A DNA stretch of 19,675 nt from JACVSF01 sp036702855 (GTDB taxonomy: Bacteria; Cyanobacteriota; Cyanobacteriia; Phormidesmidales; Phormidesmidaceae): contig DATNQF010000129.1 of the NCBI GenBank assembly GCA_036702855.1, forward strand, positions 1 to 19,675, in the 5' to 3' direction. The notes below the pieces were generated by a model that worked only from the letters and a program-made list of their open reading frames with translations, was not told the DNA's origin and did no database searches. The translations under genes were made by a program, and so were the position numbers. How positions within the stretch are numbered: the first letter of the stretch is position 1; every line of letters begins with the position of its first letter. This document shows positions 7,132 through 15,002 of this stretch, in pieces.

Positions 7132-8409
7132 TTAGTAAGGTTTTAGAGGGAGTTCAACTTGAAACGTTGAACCTTGATCGACAACGCTTGTTACACGGAT
7201 ACGCCCACTGTGGGCATGAACAATTTGTTGAGCGATCGCAAGTCCTAGGCCAGAGCCACCACCATCGAGCGATCTCGCTGTATCAACCCGGTAGAAGCGA
7301 TCAAAGATATAAGGCAAGTCGGCTTCTGGAATCCCAAGTCCAGTATCGATGACTTGGATCACCGCCCAACCCGGATGGGGAACAAGCCGCAGCAGCACCG
7401 ACCCACCTGTAGAGGTGTATTTACAAGCATTACTGAGCAGATTTTCAATTACCTGCCTTAGCAAATCAGGATCAGCCAAGACCTTAATGGCCTGTTCTGG
7501 CTGCTCATAGTTAAGTTGAATGTCTTGTGCCTCTGCCAGTACCTGAAATTGGGGAATGATTTCCGCTAGAAATTGATTGAGGGTAAGCAGTTTGAATGAC
7601 TCAGGCGCGAGCTTTCCCTGATGACGCGCCAAGAGCAACAAATTATTCACCAGAGAACCCATTGATTTAGCACTGTCTATGATGTTTCCTAGGGGCATCT
7701 GGAATTGGGAATCATCAGATGCAAGCATCAATCCCACTTGAGCGTTGGTCAGGATAGCAGATAGGGGCGATCTCAACTCGTGTGAGGCATCGGCTGTAAA
7801 GCGTTGAAGTTGCTGATAAGACCGCCGAATTGGCTGCATTGCAATTCCACTCAGCAGCCAACCTGCTAGGCCGATTAACCCTAATGCGATTGGCACTGCC
7901 AGGGTTAATGCAATCCGAAGCCTTTGCAACTGGTTGTGGGTTTCTGTTAGGGGCGTTGCAACCTGAAGGTAGCCCAGCGTCCCTGTTCGCCCCTCAACGG
8001 GCAGCGTAATCTGGCGCAACCACCGATGTTGCTGCAACAACAGATCAGTCGGCCGAATCGTCCGATAACCCGGAGGAGTATTGATCTGATTGGCAGGAGC
8101 AACCCCAAAAAAACGAACCAAGCGTCCTTGAGCATCGTACCAACGCACATAGATCAAATCTTCGGCAAGCGGGTGAGAACCACTCCCTAGTAGAGGAACA
8201 TTGGTTAGATCAACTGCAGTTTGATTCTGACGAACATCGTAATGAACACTCGCTGCCATAATTCGAGTTTTATCGAGCAGCAATCGATCCAGCGCTTCTC
8301 GCTTGTCTTTCACCTCAATCTGATAAATGACCCCTGCAAACAGCACGAGAATACTACCCATTGAGAGGGTAAACCAGCGGGCTAGATTGCGACGGCTCTG
8401 ATTAAACAC
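7132..8409 (-). CDS. Sensor histidine kinase, RppB-like
   Basis: This 425-residue membrane kinase has TM1 at about 12-30, a periplasmic sensor region of about 130 residues, TM2 at about 165-190, then the HisKA helix with H210 in FTADASHELRSPLSAIL. The catalytic ATPase domain has an N box (ENLLSNACKYT, N323/N327), G1 (DTGLGIP, D355), F box (YIFDRFYRVD) and G2 (GGSGLGLAIAQQIV). The spacing of TM2 to the H box (QPIRRSYQQLQRFTADASHE) resembles cyanobacterial RppB/NrsS kinases. There is no HAMP of normal length. The partner regulator lies 36 bp upstream on the same strand. The signal is unknown; RppB/NrsS relatives respond to nickel or redox, but transfer of that role is not supported by any visible metal motif. 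Confidence 0.9.
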   Translation of the reverse strand: MFNQSRRNLARWFTLSMGSILVLFAGVIYQIEVKDKREALDRLLLDKTRIMAASVHYDVRQNQTAVDLTNVPLLGSGSHPLAEDLIYVRWYDAQGRLVRFFGVAPANQINTPPGYRTIRPTDLLLQQHRWLRQITLPVEGRTGTLGYLQVATPLTETHNQLQRLRIALTLAVPIALGLIGLAGWLLSGIAMQPIRRSYQQLQRFTADASHELRSPLSAILTNAQVGLMLASDDSQFQMPLGNIIDSAKSMGSLVNNLLLLARHQGKLAPESFKLLTLNQFLAEIIPQFQVLAEAQDIQLNYEQPEQAIKVLADPDLLRQVIENLLSNACKYTSTGGSVLLRLVPHPGWAVIQVIDTGLGIPEADLPYIFDRFYRVDTARSLDGGGSGLGLAIAQQIVHAHSGRIRVTSVVDQGSTFQVELPLKPY

Positions 8410-8445
8410 ATTCTGCTGCCAATACGACTGCGGCTCAAATAAAGA

Positions 8446-9123
8446 TTAGTTTTCCGGAGGAGACAGCCTATACCCCATTCCATAAATGCTCTCAACCCAG
8501 TCACTGGCGTCTACAGCCTGTAAGCGTTGACGGAGTTTACGCACCAAAACGGTAATTGCATTGCTATCTGGCTCTGTCCCCCATTCCCATACAGCTTGCT
8601 CAATCTGGTTGCGGCTCAAGATCTGTCGAGGATGGCGCATAAAGTGTTCCAGCAACTGAAACTCACGGCTAGACAGGGTGGCAGATTTACCCCGTTTCTC
8701 TACGGTAAGAGAGTCGAGGTGGAGGTGCAGATCCTCTACCTTGAGCGTATCTCCAATCCACAAAGGCGAGCGCCGCCTCAGCGCCCGCACGCGCGCCATA
8801 AACTCGACTAGATCGATCGGTTTCACTAAGTAGTCATCGGCTCCTGCATCTAACCCCGTTACTTTTTCAGGCGTTGTATCTCTTGCCGTAATCATTAAAA
8901 CGGGAGCCGTTTTTCCTAAAGCACGGTAATGCTGACAAAGATTCACCCCGCTGACATACGGCAACATCCAGTCCAAAACCAAAAGATCATATTCCTTCTC
9001 GGATAAAAGCTGTTGAGCCGTTTTTCCGTCTTTAACACCATCCACACTGTGCCCTGCTCGAGACAAAGCAATCTGAAGTGGAAGCAGTTGTTTAGGGTCA
9101 TCCTCGACTAGTAATACCTTCAT
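8446..9123 (-). CDS. OmpR-family response regulator, RppA-like
   Basis: This 225-residue cytoplasmic transcription factor has a receiver at 1-115 with acidic pocket EDD (7-9), phosphoacceptor D51 in LVLDWMLPYVSG, T79/A80 (MITARDTTPEKV) and K101 (YLVKPIDL). A winged-helix DNA-binding domain follows from about 125 (SSREFQLLEHFMRHP, then NAITVLVRKLRQRL and VESIYGMGYRL). ATG 9123 begins MKVLLVEDD, the standard start, with AAGGA about ten bases upstream; the frame is open 12 codons further. Wording such as DWMLPYVSGVNLCQHYR resembles RppA. It is the promoter-proximal gene of the regulator-kinase operon. It faces the small membrane protein gene across a 137-bp divergent region that holds candidate binding repeats. 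Confidence 0.92.
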   Translation of the reverse strand: MKVLLVEDDPKQLLPLQIALSRAGHSVDGVKDGKTAQQLLSEKEYDLLVLDWMLPYVSGVNLCQHYRALGKTAPVLMITARDTTPEKVTGLDAGADDYLVKPIDLVEFMARVRALRRRSPLWIGDTLKVEDLHLHLDSLTVEKRGKSATLSSREFQLLEHFMRHPRQILSRNQIEQAVWEWGTEPDSNAITVLVRKLRQRLQAVDASDWVESIYGMGYRLSPPEN

Positions 9124-9204
9124 CCCGCCCATCCTTCCGACGGCTTGCAGCTCTAGCATTGAGGTTTGAAATAGGACTATACATCCTCTGAAGGCCAGAT
9201 TCTA

Positions 9205-9235
9205 AGTCACAAGAGGTGGATTACAGTCAGAGAGG
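9205..9235 (+). promoter_or_regulatory. Direct repeat in divergent promoter, candidate regulator site
   Basis: AGTCACAAGAGG (9205-9216) and AGTCAGAGAGG (9225-9235) are similar half-sites 20 bp apart, two helical turns. OmpR-family regulators bind direct repeats, and the regulator gene starts 81 bp away. Function is inferred. Confidence 0.35.
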
Positions 9236-9260
9236 ACGCGATATACATTAGGAACATCGA

Positions 9261-9644
9261 TTGGGAGTGATCAAACGCTGGTTACGGGCATCGGGCGCAG
9301 AATTTTGGTTACCACTTCCATTGGTGGCAATGGTTTTCTGGCTTAGCTCCAGCGCGTTGACGGCGCAAGAATTGCAGCAGTCTCAGCCAACCGCAACGAA
9401 GCTTCAGGCAGACACTCAGCTTAAAGCCGTCGTGTCTGTAAATATTCTGCTTATTAATGCCGTCATTAACCGAAACCAGAATATTACTCAGGTGAGGGTT
9501 GAAACAGCCGAATCGGTTGTAAAACGGATGGAATTAGAACTCGCCACAACAGACCCGAGCAAAATTGAAGCAGCGATTGCCGATGAGCTTCAGTTATCAC
9601 AGCAAGAGGTGCGACAACTGGTTCGCTATGAGATTATCGAATAA
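9261..9644 (+). CDS. Membrane-anchored small protein of unknown function
   Basis: I do not recognise this 127-residue protein. It starts with basic residues (VIKRWLRASGAE), then one hydrophobic segment at about 15-36 (FWLPLPLVAMVFWLSSSALTA), ending in an ALTAQ sequence that could be a signal-peptidase site. The rest is a polar domain with VVSVNILLINAVINR and a helical end (SKIEAAIADELQLSQQEVRQ). The start is uncertain: TTG 9261 has AGGAA six bases upstream, and GTG 9267 removes only two residues. It diverges from the response regulator gene and ends six bases before the rhodopsin stop on the other strand. It is therefore a natural target for the regulator and a possible partner for either sensor, but no family supports this. 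Confidence 0.6.
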   Translation: MGVIKRWLRASGAEFWLPLPLVAMVFWLSSSALTAQELQQSQPTATKLQADTQLKAVVSVNILLINAVINRNQNITQVRVETAESVVKRMELELATTDPSKIEAAIADELQLSQQEVRQLVRYEIIE

Positions 9645-9650
9645 TCTTGT

Positions 9651-10376
9651 TTACTCAATTGTGCTGCGGGCAAGGGTAGCAGCCGTACTAACCTTCGCGC
9701 GGTTTAAGCGACGTAGCCCATTCAAATCAAGGTAGCTAAATCCCACTTTTGAGAAAAAGGGAAGTACACAAAATAGCAAAGTTTCAAAAGTTTGATTGAT
9801 CCAGCCTAAACCGGACGGACCGATCAACCAGGTGATTGGGTAGCTAATCCAAAATGCTGTGAAATAGGTAGCGAGCTTTGTATAGAGCTTGGAAAGATCT
9901 ATCCCCTGACCCCGAGTTTTTGCCCGCAGCGGCACCCAAATTCCCCAAAGAACGACGAGAAACGCAACGACACCGCAGGTATACCAAACAAATCGGGTTT
10001 CGCCTGTGGTGGACAAATCTGCGATTAGCCCACTCCCAATCACAATCACTTGCGTACCCATCAGCGCAGCAATCAGAGCCCAATCTTTGGCAATATGATG
10101 CATCGCCGTCCACGACAACGACAGCAGTAATAGGGGAGTCGTTACGAACCAATCAATATAGCGAGCATAGTGGGTGATTTGTCCTGCTATCTCAACTTTC
10201 CCTTGGCCCATCGCCATTGCCGTGTAGGCCAGTCCCGACCAGATGGGAATAAAGGTCGCCACTAAATACTCATACTTGGGCACTCCGCGTGGGTTGCGAC
10301 TAAGAGCCATGAAATAAAGTGCCCCCATCGCCATTGCAATGACATAGAGCCAGTGGAATGTTGCTTGCCAATCCAT
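9651..10376 (-). CDS. Anabaena-type sensory rhodopsin
   Basis: This is a 241-residue, seven-helix, retinal-binding light sensor in the inner membrane. Key residues fall at the numbers known for Anabaena sensory rhodopsin: helix C YARYIDWFVTTPLLLLSLSW with counter-ion D75, T79 and S86 where proton pumps have Asp; helix G FCVLPFFSKVGFS with P206 in place of the usual Asp and the Schiff-base lysine K210. The segments LSRNPRGVPKYEYLVA and GPSGLGWINQTF also match that protein closely as I remember it. Loss of the helix-C donor and helix-G Asp indicates a sensor or photoswitch rather than a pump. GGAAG lies seven bases before the ATG. The protein is about 20 residues shorter at the C-terminus than the 261-residue Anabaena form. 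No gene for the soluble transducer (ASRT) is recognised beside it. It diverges from the P-type ATPase gene. Confidence 0.95.
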   Translation of the reverse strand: MDWQATFHWLYVIAMAMGALYFMALSRNPRGVPKYEYLVATFIPIWSGLAYTAMAMGQGKVEIAGQITHYARYIDWFVTTPLLLLSLSWTAMHHIAKDWALIAALMGTQVIVIGSGLIADLSTTGETRFVWYTCGVVAFLVVLWGIWVPLRAKTRGQGIDLSKLYTKLATYFTAFWISYPITWLIGPSGLGWINQTFETLLFCVLPFFSKVGFSYLDLNGLRRLNRAKVSTAATLARSTIE

Positions 10377-10424
10377 ACGCTACTTCCATTTGCTTGCCTC
10401 TTACTTTGAAGGACAAATGTGATC

Positions 10425-10471
10425 GAAAAGTGAGTCGCCAGAATCGGGTGGTCATATTTGGTTCACTTTTC
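10425..10471. promoter_or_regulatory. Inverted repeat in rhodopsin/ATPase divergent promoter
   Basis: GAAAAGTGA (10425-10433) and TCACTTTTC (10463-10471) are perfect 9-bp inverted complements, centres 38 bp apart. They sit in the 167-bp region between the divergent rhodopsin and ATPase starts, suitable for one dimeric regulator controlling both genes. Confidence 0.4.
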
Positions 10472-10543
10472 TCATCGACGCTAGAGGTAATCGGAACCAG
10501 CCTTGCTGCTGCCTGATTACGGAGTTCGAGTAGAGAAAACGCA

Positions 10544-13258
10544 ATGGTTGAAACACTGGCGAAACAGCCTACACACGATCAATGGCACCACCTGTCGGCG
10601 AAAGAGGTTGTTCGAGCTTGGGAAACTGACCCTGAAACGGGTCTTTCCACTCAGGAAGCACAGAAACGGCGCGACAGCTTCGGTGCCAATGAACTAACTG
10701 CCCAGAAACGCCAGAGTGCCTGGGTTCGTTTCCTCCAGCAATTCAACCAACCTTTGCTCTACATCCTGCTAGCAGCAGGCATTGTCACCGCTTTTCTGCA
10801 CGAATGGATTGATTCGGGCGTGATCTTTGGAGTCACAATCATCAATGCCGCGATTGGCTTTATCCAAGAATCGAAAGCGGAGAATGCGATCGCAGCTCTC
10901 GCAGAAGCTGTCACAACAGAAGCAACCGTCCTGCGGGATGGACAAAAACAAGTCATTTCTTCTGGTGAGCTGGTGCCAGGAGATTTAGTGATGCTGGCAT
11001 CAGGCGATAAAGTCCCAGCAGATTTGCGACTGATTGAAGTTTTTGACATCCAAATAGATGAGTCAGGCTTGACAGGAGAGTCTGTTCCCGTCGAAAAGGA
11101 CCTCACTCCACTGCCGCCAGACACTCCTCTAGCAGACCGGGTAAACATGGCTTACACCGGAAGTTTAGTCACCTTTGGTCGGGGGCAGGGGTTGGTCGTC
11201 GCCATTGGTGAGAGGACTGAAACTGGGCATCTGTCTCAGATGATGCAGCAGAGCCACAGTCTGGAAACCCCTTTAACCCGAAAAATCGACAGGTTTAGCA
11301 AAACCCTGCTGTACGTCGTTCTGGCTCTGGCAGCCCTCACCTTTGCTGTGGGAGTTGCCCAAGGGCTCTCCTGGATTGAGGTCTTTAAAGCAGCCGTTGC
11401 GCTCGCCGTGAGTGCCATTCCCGAAGGGTTACCTGCAATCCTGACAGTAACCCTGGCGATCGGGGTTTCCCAGATGGCAAAACATCATGCCATCATTCGC
11501 AAACTTCCAGCCGTTGAAACCCTGGGCAGTACCACCGTTATTTGTTCCGACAAAACAGGAACGCTCACCGAAAACCAGATGACAGTGCAGGAAATTTATG
11601 CCGGAGGGAAGCTTTATCAGGTCAGCGGCGGCGGTTATGCACCAGAGGGAAAAATTACGCTCAAAGAACAGCCCGTTGATTTAGTAGAAACACCTGCCCT
11701 CTCTGAATGCTTGCAAGCAGGGCTGTTATGCAACGACTCTTATATTGAGGAGCAGGAGGGCAACTGGACAGTGGTGGGTAGCCCAACCGAGGGGGCCTTG
11801 GTGACAGTTGCCTGTAAGGCAGGGCTAACTCCAGAAACCCTGGCAGAAACCGTTCCTCGCAGGGCTACTCTGCCGTTTGAATCTCAGTTTCAGTACATGG
11901 CGACCTTGCACGATCACGGTTCCGAACGGTTGATTTACGTCAAGGGTTCCATTGAAGCAATTCTCAAGCGGTGCCACCAAATGGTCGATGCTGCGGGGAA
12001 TACAACCGCCCTAGAGGCAGCCGCAATCGAACAAATGGTCGAGCGCATGGCAAACCAGGGATTAAGAGTGCTGGCTTTGGCAAAGAAAAACCCTGTTCGA
12101 TCCAAATCCTCCCTTGAACATTCCGACATTGAGCGGAACCTAGTTTTCCTTGGGCTTCAAGGCATGATTGATCCGCCTCGCCCAGAAGCAATTCAAGCAA
12201 TCCGCTCCTGCCAGTCTGCCGGAATCCAAGTCAAGATGATTACGGGCGACCATGCCAGAACTGCCGCCGCGATTGCTCAACGCATGGGGATTAACCAAAC
12301 AGCGGATGCACCCATATTCACCGGGCGAGAACTGGCGGATATGAGCGCGAGGGAACTGGCAAACGTCGTTGAACAAAGCAATGTGTTTGCCAGGGTGGCA
12401 CCAGAGCAAAAACTTCGCTTGGTCGAAGCCCTTCAATCGAAAGGTGAAATTGTCGCCATGACCGGGGATGGTGTGAATGATGCGCCCGCCCTAAAACAGG
12501 CAGACATCGGAACTGCAATGGGAATTACAGGCACCGAAGTCTCGAAAGAAGCGGCAGACATGATTCTGACGAATGACAATTTCGCCTCCATTGAACGCGC
12601 TGTAAAAGAGGGACGCACTGTTTATAAGAATCTGTTGCGGGCGATCGCATTCATTCTGCCGGTCAATGGGGGCGAATCGATGACGATTTTAATCGCGGTA
12701 CTTTTAGCCAGCCCTCTCCCCATTTTGCCGGTGCAAATCCTCTGGCTTAATATGGTGGGTTCGATTGCTCTATCAGTGCCACTGGCATTCGAGCCTCCCT
12801 CCCCCGATGTGATGCAAAACCCGCCTCGTCCGACCAATGAACCGTTACTCTCTCGTCGTCTGATCACTCGAATTCTGGCAGTTTCTGTATTCAACTGGAT
12901 CGTTATTTTTGGCACCTTTGAGTGGATCGTTCGGACAACTGGCAACGAAGCTTTGGCTCGGACGATGGCAATTCAGGCATTGGTGGCAGCCGAAGCGTTC
13001 TATCTGCTGAGCATCAGCAGATTTTTCCCAGCTATCATCGCCAAAATGCGCGGTCAAACAGAATCTTTTGGTTATGCAGTGCTATTTGGCATTGGCGCAG
13101 CATTCATATTCCAAATGCTGTTTAGCCAATGGAACGTGATGAATCAACTATTTGGCACAGCAGCCTTGAATTTAAACCAAGCTCTACTGTGTATTGCGGT
13201 CGGCTTGCCCATGATTGGGTTAGCCACACTGCTAAGGCGATTTGCTCCACTCAAGTAG
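10544..13258 (+). CDS. P2-type cation-transporting ATPase
   Basis: This 904-residue pump uses ATP to move cations across the membrane. Domain order is normal: N-terminal cation-ATPase domain (1-70), M1-M2, actuator loop with TGES (177-180), M4 with PEGLP (293-297), phosphorylation motif DKTGTLT (D336), nucleotide domain, hinge TGDGVNDAP (640-648), and M5-M10. M5 keeps N708 and E711 (VNGGES), but in M6 the usual NxxTD of Ca2+ pumps reads NMVGS (N736, G739, S740), so a main calcium ligand is absent. The annotation is therefore cation-transporting P2-type, not a proven Ca2+ ATPase; Na+, K+, H+ or another cation are possible. ATG 10544 follows a weak GAGTAGAG. The stress-protein gene follows 86 bp downstream on the same strand. 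Confidence 0.93.
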   Translation: MVETLAKQPTHDQWHHLSAKEVVRAWETDPETGLSTQEAQKRRDSFGANELTAQKRQSAWVRFLQQFNQPLLYILLAAGIVTAFLHEWIDSGVIFGVTIINAAIGFIQESKAENAIAALAEAVTTEATVLRDGQKQVISSGELVPGDLVMLASGDKVPADLRLIEVFDIQIDESGLTGESVPVEKDLTPLPPDTPLADRVNMAYTGSLVTFGRGQGLVVAIGERTETGHLSQMMQQSHSLETPLTRKIDRFSKTLLYVVLALAALTFAVGVAQGLSWIEVFKAAVALAVSAIPEGLPAILTVTLAIGVSQMAKHHAIIRKLPAVETLGSTTVICSDKTGTLTENQMTVQEIYAGGKLYQVSGGGYAPEGKITLKEQPVDLVETPALSECLQAGLLCNDSYIEEQEGNWTVVGSPTEGALVTVACKAGLTPETLAETVPRRATLPFESQFQYMATLHDHGSERLIYVKGSIEAILKRCHQMVDAAGNTTALEAAAIEQMVERMANQGLRVLALAKKNPVRSKSSLEHSDIERNLVFLGLQGMIDPPRPEAIQAIRSCQSAGIQVKMITGDHARTAAAIAQRMGINQTADAPIFTGRELADMSARELANVVEQSNVFARVAPEQKLRLVEALQSKGEIVAMTGDGVNDAPALKQADIGTAMGITGTEVSKEAADMILTNDNFASIERAVKEGRTVYKNLLRAIAFILPVNGGESMTILIAVLLASPLPILPVQILWLNMVGSIALSVPLAFEPPSPDVMQNPPRPTNEPLLSRRLITRILAVSVFNWIVIFGTFEWIVRTTGNEALARTMAIQALVAAEAFYLLSISRFFPAIIAKMRGQTESFGYAVLFGIGAAFIFQMLFSQWNVMNQLFGTAALNLNQALLCIAVGLPMIGLATLLRRFAPLK

Positions 13259-13344
13259 TTGCTCCAACAGGAACAGAAACAGGTTTCCGAAACTTCTCCG
13301 ACATTAGAAAAATGACAACTGAACACTTACCAGCTGAATAAGTC

Positions 13345-13887
13345 ATGAATGCTAACAACCTTAAACAAGCAATTGGCGTTTTTCCAAATCAGAAAGAAGT
13401 GGAACAAGCCCTGCTTGGGCTACAAAGCATTAATTTCCCAATGCATCAAATCTCTGTAGTGACTAAAAACTCAAACAAGACTAAGGACTCAATAAACAAA
13501 TCAGATCAGCTACCCATCGCTCGTGCAGAGGGTGCAAAAGCAGGCGCAATACTCGGAAGCGTAGGAGTTGGCTTAACGACACTAACGATTGGGTTAGGAG
13601 CTTTATTAGTTCCTGGAGTAGGGCCAGTACTCGCACTTGATAGCATCCTGACAACATTTTTAGGCAGTGGTGTTGCCTCTGCCGCAGGCGGTCTATATGG
13701 CGCATTTCTGGGATGCTTAGACCCTGAAAAGCAGGTCAAACTTTATAGAGAGCTATTCAAGCAGGGAGATTATTTGGTCATCGTAGAAGCAACAGAAAAC
13801 CAAATCCTTTTTGTTGAAGCAATTCTTCGTCATTGTAGTCTTCAATCATGGCAGGTTTATGACCTTTCCAAAACTTTGAAGTCATGA
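13345..13887 (+). CDS. YflT-like general stress protein with glycine-rich membrane segment
   Basis: The 180-residue protein starts with a small alpha/beta unit (QAIGVFPNQKEVEQALLGLQ, then FPMHQISVVTKN) like the YflT/GS17M general stress domain. A Gly/Ala-rich hydrophobic middle follows (about 63-123: GAILGSVGVGLTTLTIGLG, then SGVASAAGGLYGAFLG) of glycine-zipper type. The C-terminal part (YRELFKQGDYLVIVEATEN) repeats the fold's other half. Relatives in cyanobacteria are annotated as stress or low-temperature-induced proteins; the biochemical role is unknown. It lies 86 bp after the ATPase and probably shares its transcript, which would fit a salt or osmotic stress unit. It is the last intact gene before the right direct repeat. 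Confidence 0.7.
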   Translation: MNANNLKQAIGVFPNQKEVEQALLGLQSINFPMHQISVVTKNSNKTKDSINKSDQLPIARAEGAKAGAILGSVGVGLTTLTIGLGALLVPGVGPVLALDSILTTFLGSGVASAAGGLYGAFLGCLDPEKQVKLYRELFKQGDYLVIVEATENQILFVEAILRHCSLQSWQVYDLSKTLKS

Positions 13888-14450
13888 AAGTTATTTTAAC
13901 GAGGCCTAGAGATTGAGAAATCAGCGTTGCTATTGCCATATCATTATCTTTCTCTGCCACGTCGATGTAATGTTATAACGCTGGCAGCCTCTCTTGTGCC
14001 CAGAGAGCGATTGAATGTTTTTGATTGGCACTTGTTCATGGTGCATTCAGGTAATTGCTGTGCGCTAGAAGCATGGGCGCTGGCTCCTTGAGTAGAAGAA
14101 AAAGAGACCGTTGCTGGCCTCCGGCCCATTTATCGAGTTTCTATGCAGAGTTAGCCTTGGAAACGTTGCTGAGAAGTGGGATAAGTCCTATTTCAGCATT
14201 TTCTATTCCACCATTTTTAAATCTGGTTACGTCACTTGGATGGCCTGCCATGGGCAATTCTAGTACGATCGTATTCCTTGTGACGGTTGCCAGACAGCCT
14301 CGGCTGTCTAGTGGACTAAAAGACGATGTGCCAGTTGCCTAGAACCTGCATTCCCCCGTTCATGTCGGAGCCCAAAACCCTCAGTTTCTCGTTGGATATT
14401 TGCCGGGGAAGCAGATATCCAACTGTTTTCGATGGGCAGGTCCTAGTTAC
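13888..14450. other. Noncoding stretch with one short perfect hairpin
   Basis: About 560 bp between the stress protein and the right repeat. Open frames on both strands (for example 14055-14342 on +) show no domain and no ribosome site. AGACAGCC-TC-GGCTGTCT at 14292-14309 is a perfect 8-bp inverted repeat without a T tract. No promoter or RNA gene is recognised. Confidence 0.5.
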
Positions 14451-14959
14451 ACCAAACCACCGTTTACTTAATCTTAAAGAACGGTCTAATTCCCAAAAGG
14501 GTATGAGCAGTGTATTTTACTTTAGAGCTGACTCACTTTCCTGAGTTACCAATCAATTAGGGAGCCTATTTGCATTGTCAAGGAATATGAGTCAGAGGTG
14601 AAGGGCAGCATGGAGGATGTGGGTAAGAAATGGTAACCTAGTGGGAAGGAGATGTGCTTTGCTGCCTTCTTAAAGTAGAGAATCCAGGAAACAAATGTTG
14701 CGTTTTACTCTCAGTACTTGCTCAAGTTATTGAGCAGGTAAGCTTCATTAGTGAAGAGACGCTTTTCTATCAGTATAGGTAGATTGAGCGTAAGCTGGAG
14801 TCTAAAATGACAAAAGCCTGATGAATCAAGCCTTTTAGCAAAAGTACGAGTTCGTACTGAAGAAAGTACGAAGGTAAAATTGAAAGGAGGCTGTAACTCC
14901 TATGGGACGAGGAATTCAGGGGCACTATTCAAACTATGATTGCCAATTTCTCGACTGTG
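14451..14959 (+). repeat. Long direct repeat, right copy
   Basis: It matches 4061-4569 in the same orientation. It ends 44 bp before the stop codon of the minus-strand recombinase. Divergence is spread along the length, with only a few short indels, and the 36-nt block at 14825-14860 is unchanged. The divergence rules out a fresh target duplication; the copies are old or came from a repeat family. Confidence 0.85.
14843..14871 (+). other. Palindromic AGTACGA site cluster, right copy
   Basis: AGTACGAGTTCGTACT at 14843-14858, with the third AGTACGA at 14865-14871, in the same layout as 4455-4483. Confidence 0.55.
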
Positions 14960-14983
14960 ATTTTTGATAAGAATAGACTTTTT

Positions 14984-14996
14984 CCGTACTTTTTTC
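14984..14996 (-). other. Related site beside the recombinase gene
   Basis: CCGTACTTTTTTC on +, that is GAAAAAAGTACGG on -. Twelve bases are identical to the left-repeat sequence 4471-4482, inverted. It lies between the right repeat and the recombinase stop codon, where attachment sites of integrases often lie. Attachment function is inferred. Confidence 0.4.
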
Positions 14997-15002
14997 TCAT
15001 TT

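Noticed and set aside
9261..9644. Calling the 127-residue protein ASRT because of length and rhodopsin neighbour
   Set aside because: It has an N-terminal membrane segment and lies on the opposite strand; known ASRT is soluble and co-directional.
10544..13258. Naming the ATPase PacL or a Ca2+ pump
   Set aside because: The M6 NxxTD calcium motif is absent, so the substrate cannot be assigned.
14055..14544. Two + strand frames before and in the right repeat
   Set aside because: No conserved counterpart at the left repeat, no domain, no ribosome site.
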